A DNA stretch of 60,000 nt from Polytrichum commune (Eukaryota > Streptophyta > Polytrichopsida > Polytrichales > Polytrichaceae). Positions 53,388 to 60,000 of this stretch are shown here, piece by piece (position 1 is the first letter of the stretch; each line of letters opens with the position of its first letter). The stretch is from assembly GCA_950295325.1 (NCBI GenBank), contig OX485806.1:53875169-53935168 (forward strand), read 5' to 3'. Under the pieces are notes generated by a model that was not told where the DNA came from, made no database searches, and saw only the letters and a program-made list of their open reading frames with translations. The position numbers and the translations under genes are program-made.

Positions 53388-56300
53388 TAAGTGAAAACAA
53401 GTGAAAGCAAGATGGACGTAAAGTCTACATGAATCCCTACATGGCATCAAATGATCATGTTTCATAATCACTTGGACTATTTTCCAAAATCAACTCTTCG
53501 AGGTAGGCCTTAAACAATCTAAGTAATTGTTGGTTGAGCTAACATAGTGGTTTGTACCAATATCATATATTTGTTGGGTTTTTGTTGGCAGTCTAGGAAG
53601 TTTAGGGTGGGTTATATGTTCACATGATGTAATGCACATTTCATACCTTGGCCTTTTGGTTTCATGATTCTTTTTCAGTTTATGAATAGGGCGGGTTGTG
53701 AAAGTCTATGATTGGTTGTTTGTTTTCTATTATTCGTTCATGGACTTTGTACGGAGTGTGCATATTGAGTGGCGATTATGTTGATTTCTTTGAATGGCTA
53801 TTGATTTTTGTGATAGGGAGTTTTAGTCTGGTTTCCAAGTTTTTCATAGATGGAATGTATGTGGTGGTTTTTGGGCATGCAACTAAGACCATGAGTGGGG
53901 CTACAATCCATCCTTTGGATGTGATGTTGTTGATGAATGGTTAATATTTTGTGGTTTTTCCTTCAAGGGTTTTTTGCAAATGTATTGGTACAAAATGTAA
54001 ATTCTATAAATTATATGATTTTAGGTGTGGGGATTTTTAATGATGGGAGGTGGTTGTATGGTGGCCTATGACACATAATATGTTGGTTTGAACCTAGCAT
54101 TACAGTGGCACCTTTGGGTATCGCATGTGCATGGTGGTAGTCAAATTGGTGTTGTGTTTTTGGGTTAGTCCATTGTAGATTTTTGCATTCATGAATGGGT
54201 ATTGGTTTGATATTTTGTTGGATATAAGAAGCTTTTGGAAATCCCATACAACTTTGTTGTTTTTATTATTATTAGTGTATGGCAGTATTGTTGTTTGCAT
54301 TTAAGTAGTACATGCAACCATGTATCTACGTTTGGTGAGTTCCAAATATGCATGTTTTTGATAGGTAGGTTTCTCTACCAAAAAGGAGTTGTTTTTGGGT
54401 GTGACCATTGCACTTGTTTTTAATTTGATTGGGCATATTTTTTGTTAATATGTCAAGGTGGGGTTTTCCATAAATCATCAAAGAACTTTTAGTCTATGTG
54501 AGTGTAGTTGATGTGTTTCGTCAACTATGGTTGCTACATTATGTTGTATTTGTAAACGCATTTAACAAGGTGTCTAATGGGACCTTTGTTTGGGGTTTCA
54601 TGCATAGGATGCCACTAGGTTCCCAAAAATAATATGGGTTGCGGTGTGTATTTTTGAATGGTTATGTGGTGTATTTGTGGTTTATATTTTGTAGCCTTGT
54701 TCGAGTAGTTTATTTGTTTGTTCATTGCATTAAATATTATCATGGGTTTTTAATTTGTAGAATGTGGTGAATTGTGTGCAGGGTTGGAACATATGCACCA
54801 TGGGTTTCACATTTATTTTGTTTGGGTGGATGTAGCGTAAGGTGGGATGATTTATTTGTGTATCTGATAGGTATTAAACATTGAAAATATATACAAATAT
54901 GTGTCGGTTCATAATTGTACATGGTCATGAAGAGTTGGACTATATGGTGAATGGCCATCATTTTTGCTTAAAGTATTTTTAGGGCCTTAAAAAATGTATA
55001 GACCTTTGAAAAAGTTGTAGGAATGATGTTTTCCCTTTTCACATTCCATTGTCAAGGTGGTTTGAATGAACAATTTGTATAATAAAAATATTATAGTGGG
55101 AATTTAGGTGGTATGCATCTTTTTACATGGGTGTATGGCAATATGACTAGATTTTGGATTATTGGGGGATATGAATTTGGATCATTGTGTGCTATGATTT
55201 ATTATTGTGTAGATGGTGTGTGTATTGCAATTTGTGCAAGTATTTGGGAGATTTGTAGGGTGTTAGCAATAGTGTAAAGTTATTGTATTTGTTCATGAGA
55301 GCCAATGGATGTATTTTCATGATGTAAGCAATACATGTGGATGATAATTTTCTATTATGGGTTCAATTTTTAGTTATGTAGAATTTTTGGTTCCATGTAT
55401 GAAATGATGTTTGCTTCAAAATGTGTAACGATGTGTGTGTTGGCGAAGGGACCCTCATGGTTTTGGGATTTTGATACCAATTTGTTTTAGACATTATTAG
55501 GATTGTGTTAGTGTTTGGATCATTTTTGGTTGCAACCTTGCCTAGTGTAGGCATGTTGCGCCTCTTGTTCTGAATGTGGGTCAACATAGACAATATTTTC
55601 TTCCAATTGTTCTGAAAGATTATGCTTAGTGAGCCAAATGCACGTTCTATTGAAAAGGGGAGTGGAATTATTTGAAATACGGGTTCAGGTGTTCCAATAG
55701 TGGTGGGGATTGTTGGTGACTAGAGTGATCTTGTGATCAAGGGTTTATGATGTGATTTGAAATGCAAGGTGTGTGAGTGGGATGTGTAGGGCATGGGTCA
55801 CTACATTGGTTGTAGCATGTTGTTACTATATCCAATTTTGAAAGGGCATATTTTAGTAATGTTTGATTTTGTGAAGTTGGTTGGAATTATTCAACTCAAG
55901 TGCTACCTAGAGGCCTCCCAAAATGTCCCATTTGGTTTCTTTATTCCTATATTATGTCACATTTTTGCCTTAATTTTTGGTACAAACCACATAAAAATAG
56001 ATTTTTCACCTTGTGGGGAGGAGGTTATTCACCTTGAGGTCATCAAAATGAGGGTTTTTTTCATAACCTATATTTATTTACAAATGGAAGAACATATGCC
56101 CCATCTTTCCTAATTAACCTTATTATATTTAAATTTTCAAGAAATCCAAAATGACAAAAATCATTGGAATGATGAACCCATATGTGGATGATCCATGCAA
56201 TTGTTAACATGTTATAAATATTGACTTCCCACAAAATGACATCGTCATTTAAATGAACATGATAAACTAATGATATTCCAAATATTCATCCAAATATGGA

Positions 56301-57359
56301 TACAATCGTCCAAAATTTACAAGTTTTTGGGACTCTTCCTAGAAATTTTTACCACAAGATAATATTATATATTTATAATTAGATTATGCAATTAGTTTTT
56401 GCCAAAACAAATATGGTTTGCTCCTAACCCAACAAACAGTTGAGGTTCAGCTCTTAGGGTATGAATTTGCCACTTACCACTGTAATTATTCCCATTAATG
56501 ATCACAAATATTGTTAATTAATATATTGTGCAAACCCAACATTTTGGGCATCAAGGTTGACCTTTTGACAAAGAAAAAAAATTAAAATCGTGCAAGAATA
56601 AAAATGAGGATGCTACATGGAAAATGATGAGAACAATGATCACTTCACTTTTGATCAAAACCAGAAACTAAAGTGTAAAACCTTGGTAGGTTTATGAATG
56701 TGGTGGAGTAATTATTATGTGAGCATTAATGTGTGGGTGATGCATGATGAATAAAAATTTAGAAATACATGTATAAGTATTCTAAAACTGTGAAATTATA
56801 AATAAAATACTATTTTTTTCTTATGTATATTATCAGTGGGCATTAATACTCAAATGGAAACCCTAAAGCACTACTAAAATGAAGGGACACCAAGGTGAAG
56901 TAATTGAGATTGGAGATAAAAGTGTTGACAATCCAACATGAATCCAAACCAAAAATGAAGGAAATCACAATTCAACACCAAAGCTACTTAGAGCGCGACA
57001 TTGAAGCAACTAAGGACACAACACTAGGATGCAACGTTGAGGAAGCATGACCAAGTGACTAGGAAACATGGCCTTAGGAAGAAGGGCCCACTGGCAAAGG
57101 CCAAGGGTTCAAGTCATTAACAACATGAGTATTAACCAGAAACATATATTGAGGACAACAATTGAGGATAATATTAGGTTTTGAACACCAAATATCAATT
57201 GGCAATGAAAGCCAAATATTAATTAAGCATGAAGGTGAGATATTAGTTGGCCATGAAGGTCAGGTATCAACCAAATGTGATGTTAGGCATCCATTAAATA
57301 ATAACACAATTAAAAAACATTTTTCATGAAGGTATTGTAGGATTTGGTGGGTGTTGACC
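53388..57359. other. no recognisable gene; T/G-rich then A-rich intergenic DNA
   Basis: From about 53,500 to 55,800 the plus strand is rich in T and G with long TGG/GTTT runs. From about 56,100 it becomes A-rich. Frames such as 53,708-53,944 and 55,793-56,113 are hydrophobic by composition and match nothing I know. No terminal repeats or splice-linked exons were found. Confidence 0.45.
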
Positions 57360-57600
57360 CATGTTACCAATTACAAAAATGTTAATGACCACTTACAATT
57401 AAGTGATGCAATATACCAAATATTAATGGCCACTTAAGATTAATGAGCCTTACCAAATACTAATGGTCACTTGAAACAAGTGGAACATACCAAGAATTAA
57501 GGGCATTTGAGATTAATACATCATACCGAGAATGGTACACCACTTCAGAGTTGGTGAATTACTTGGAATTAGTAAGCCTTATAGCAAACCACTTAGGAAA
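57360..57600 (+). repeat. degenerate tandem repeat, unit about 50 bp
   Basis: The phrases TACCAAATATTAATGGCCAC, TACCAAATACTAATGGTCAC and ACCAAGAATTAAGGGCATTT recur at intervals of about 50 bp, alternating with CTTAAGATTAATGA-like pieces. Copies are strongly diverged. Confidence 0.5.
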
Positions 57601-59850
57601 AATTGACTCATTTTGATGAAGTAGCACATAAACCACGTAGGTGAGGAAAAATGGAGGTAGAAAAGGACGAAGGCCAATAAACAACTCCTTGGCTATCCTT
57701 ATAAATTCCCCCAAACTTAGGTAATGCTATGTAGATTTTTAAATATCATCTACCACATTGTGAATGTAAAATAAATTAGAGGATATTTGCAATGTATTAA
57801 AGATTTAAGAGAAAAAAATTTCATCTGTTGTAAGGGAAAAAAATCTAGCAATCTAGGGGAAAACACATGGTTGGAGCCATCTCTCACTACATATAGAGTT
57901 AGGATTAAAGTTTACGCACCTTATTAATAAAAATAAACTACAAAATCTATCATTTCTACTTTTGTACCATTAACATTATGGAATGCAAGAGCTTCAAGCT
58001 CAATCTATTCAAAGCCAAGGCACGGTAATTAATAACATAAACACCATCAATTTGAAAGCTTGTGCAAAAAAAATCTTATTATTTGAAGAATGTTATGTAT
58101 AGAAACTCATATGAGGTGAGTATAGTCACAGAAGTTGAGAAACAAAGACTCAAACATTAAACCAACAAGCAAACAAAAAACTCATTCCAAACGTGTTGCC
58201 ACATTCTAAATAGATTTAGCCCTATAAATTCTATTATAAATTTCACTAAAATTTCACGGTCTTGGGTTTTCATAATTGTAATGTGCCTCGCAACTCTAGA
58301 AACCATGAAATTTTTTCTCACAAAAATATGTGAAAATTACAAAGTGGCATCATTTTGATTGTTTTTAGTGGCACGCATATTTGTATTTCTATAAGATTGA
58401 TGTCACAAGGTCATTCTTGTTTTTGAGACTTAATATAACATAGACATCTTGAGCTTGGATCCTATGATATCCCTATTTTTTTGCATAAACTAAGGTTTTC
58501 TAGTATTCCCAACTTGGTAGCATAATATTGTTGTTGTTGTTTTTTTTGTTTTTTTTAATCCATCAACCAAAACTTCATGACATAAAATCTATACACATTT
58601 TCTCCAACGTGCTTAGTTCATTGTCCTCATATACTTCAATACTCAAGGTAAAGATCTACCATTAGCCATCTACAATGTTTAGGTCGTGCAACCAGAATTA
58701 CCAATTGTATACCAAATGGACAACTATGTGGCAATGTGTGCATCATTAAACATAAACATTGGAATCTCAAGGTTTGATGTCCAATGTTTATTTCCAGAGG
58801 TGCATTATTTTGTCATCAAGTTTAGGATTGACAACATCTATTTCCAAGGATGCATGTTTTTTATTACCAAGTTTTCATTTTAGAATGTTTTTCATATAAT
58901 GTTTTAATAAGTTGTCATAGTGACATGGTCTCGAAGAAAATTAATGTTTCACATCAATAATTTGGTTTATTTGGTTTGTATTAAGTTATAAGTTTATCTG
59001 AATATATGATCATATTGTTATTTTAGAATATGGATGTTTGGGATGTGCGACCTAAACTTCATTGGGTTGGGTAGTCTTTAGAAGCTATAGAATGTCAAGA
59101 AATCTTCAATTGAAAGGGGTGTCGGAGTTTTGGCCCTAAACCCTGAACTACACTAGTTGAGAGGGTGAGGAGTTTTGGCCATGCAACCTAAACTATAGTA
59201 CAAAGTTGAAGGGTAAGGGTTTCTCTCATGTTGCCTAGGTTTTGTTGTGTGGTTTGGCTAATGTTTTACTATGAATTATTGGAAGGATTAGGCTTATACC
59301 CTAATCCTATACCCTATGATTTATGGCATAGGTCATGCTAGAAAAGTTTACGTTATAGGTCATGTTGTCAAGATTTAGACCGTGTGGCTTAATTTAAATA
59401 TTTTTTAACTATGAATTATTTGATTTGTGCTTCAAGTTTGTTAAAACAAAGATTTTGGCCGATTGAGTGGCCTTGGAGTGTCATGAAGGCTATATGATGT
59501 TGTTACACTCTAGGAGTGAAGAGTTTCCAAACCATTTGGAAGGTGAAAGCTTTGTCAAAGCCAAATTATTCTTGCAATTAAACCACACTTTTGTCAAATT
59601 CAAGTGGAATATTTTTTTCATTTGTAGAAAGAATGCAAATATCCTCCACCATTACATTAGACGGAACACCAAAAAATCCTTTGATGGTCGTTCATTCAAG
59701 TTTCTCTTCGGTTTGGATAAACACCGATTGAAGGTTCATTGCTTGGAAGTGGGAAACAAAGGAAAATGACCCTTAATACCCAAAAAAACATATAAAATTT
59801 GTAAAGGACAATTTGTCTTATATAAATGTGTTTCACATTGCCAATGAAAA

Positions 59851-59852
<2 letters not shown>
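57601..59852. other. no recognisable gene
   Basis: AT-rich intergenic DNA. The 100-codon frame at 59,467-59,769 (contains NTKKSFDGRSFKFLFGLDKH) has a fairly balanced composition but no similarity that I recognise, so I do not call it a gene. Confidence 0.4.

Positions 59853-59889
<37 letters not shown>
59853..59889. repeat. (AT)n microsatellite, about 18 units
   Basis: This is an uninterrupted AT run. Confidence 0.95.
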
Positions 59890-59892
<3 letters not shown>

Positions 59893-60000
59893 CATTGAGA
59901 TTATTTTTTGGTTTTCAATAATTTATCTTATTATAGATATGGCATGTGGCAATGTGCTTTAGATAGCATAGTATTTTTTTTAAAAGTGACAAATGTGAGA

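Noticed and set aside
53708-53944. A 78-codon hydrophobic frame
   Set aside because: It lies in T/G-rich DNA where such frames arise by composition, and I see no supporting similarity.
59467-59769. A 100-codon frame near the window end
   Set aside because: The composition is acceptable, but there is no similarity, promoter or conserved partner, so it is noted only as unassigned.

Overview
This is nuclear DNA of a land plant. It holds one clearly intact host gene, CSN2 (COP9 signalosome subunit 2), on the minus strand at 43,659-48,034. CSN2 has 11 exons with GT-AG introns and rebuilds a 438-residue protein. The rest is repeat-rich: LTR retrotransposons of both superfamilies, hAT, CACTA and Mutator-like DNA elements, a tRNA-derived SINE, satellites, and pieces of broken genes. 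I lean towards a non-seed plant (bryophyte, lycophyte or fern), because the Mutator-like and ParB/methylase-like families remind me of proteins from such genomes. That placement is a weak inference.

Layout. At 1-5.3 kb a Mutator-like transposase pseudogene (minus strand) is split by a complete 1,269-bp CACTA element that carries a SINE-like unit and TA-rich satellites. At 5.3-9.2 kb a tandem repeat is interrupted by two insertions with perfect 5-bp target duplications: a 1.6-kb 'TGTGGGAG' element and a 1.66-kb 'TGTGAGCCC' element. From 9.2 to 28.6 kb lie the pieces of one spliced pseudogene on the plus strand. Its product looks like a ParB-like domain followed by a DNA-methylase-like domain. 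It is broken by an unidentified 2.2-kb insertion and by a stack of nested elements. That stack is a solo Ty3/gypsy LTR (13,825-22,469) with an inverted solo LTR inside it and a full-length, non-autonomous chromovirus (15,776-22,459) inserted five bases before its end. Two TGTGAGCCC units and another solo LTR follow.

At 28.6-41.2 kb there are two decayed Ty1/copia elements. The second is split by a gypsy solo LTR, which is itself split by a 4,060-bp TGTGGGAG element carrying the longest open frame in the window (532 codons). CSN2 follows. A complete 3,798-bp hAT element (49,582-53,379) with an 8-bp target duplication lies upstream of CSN2. From 53.4 kb to the end I see only AT-rich, apparently non-coding DNA.

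Three observations deserve most attention. First, the gypsy LTR is built as a chain of stem-loops, and several helices show compensatory or G-U changes between the five LTR copies here. Second, two TGTGAGCCC repeats each keep a 54-55-codon frame whose differences are mostly conservative. Third, the TGTGGGAG family looks like solo LTRs that contain a gag-like gene. All comparisons were made by eye; no alignment or database search was run.
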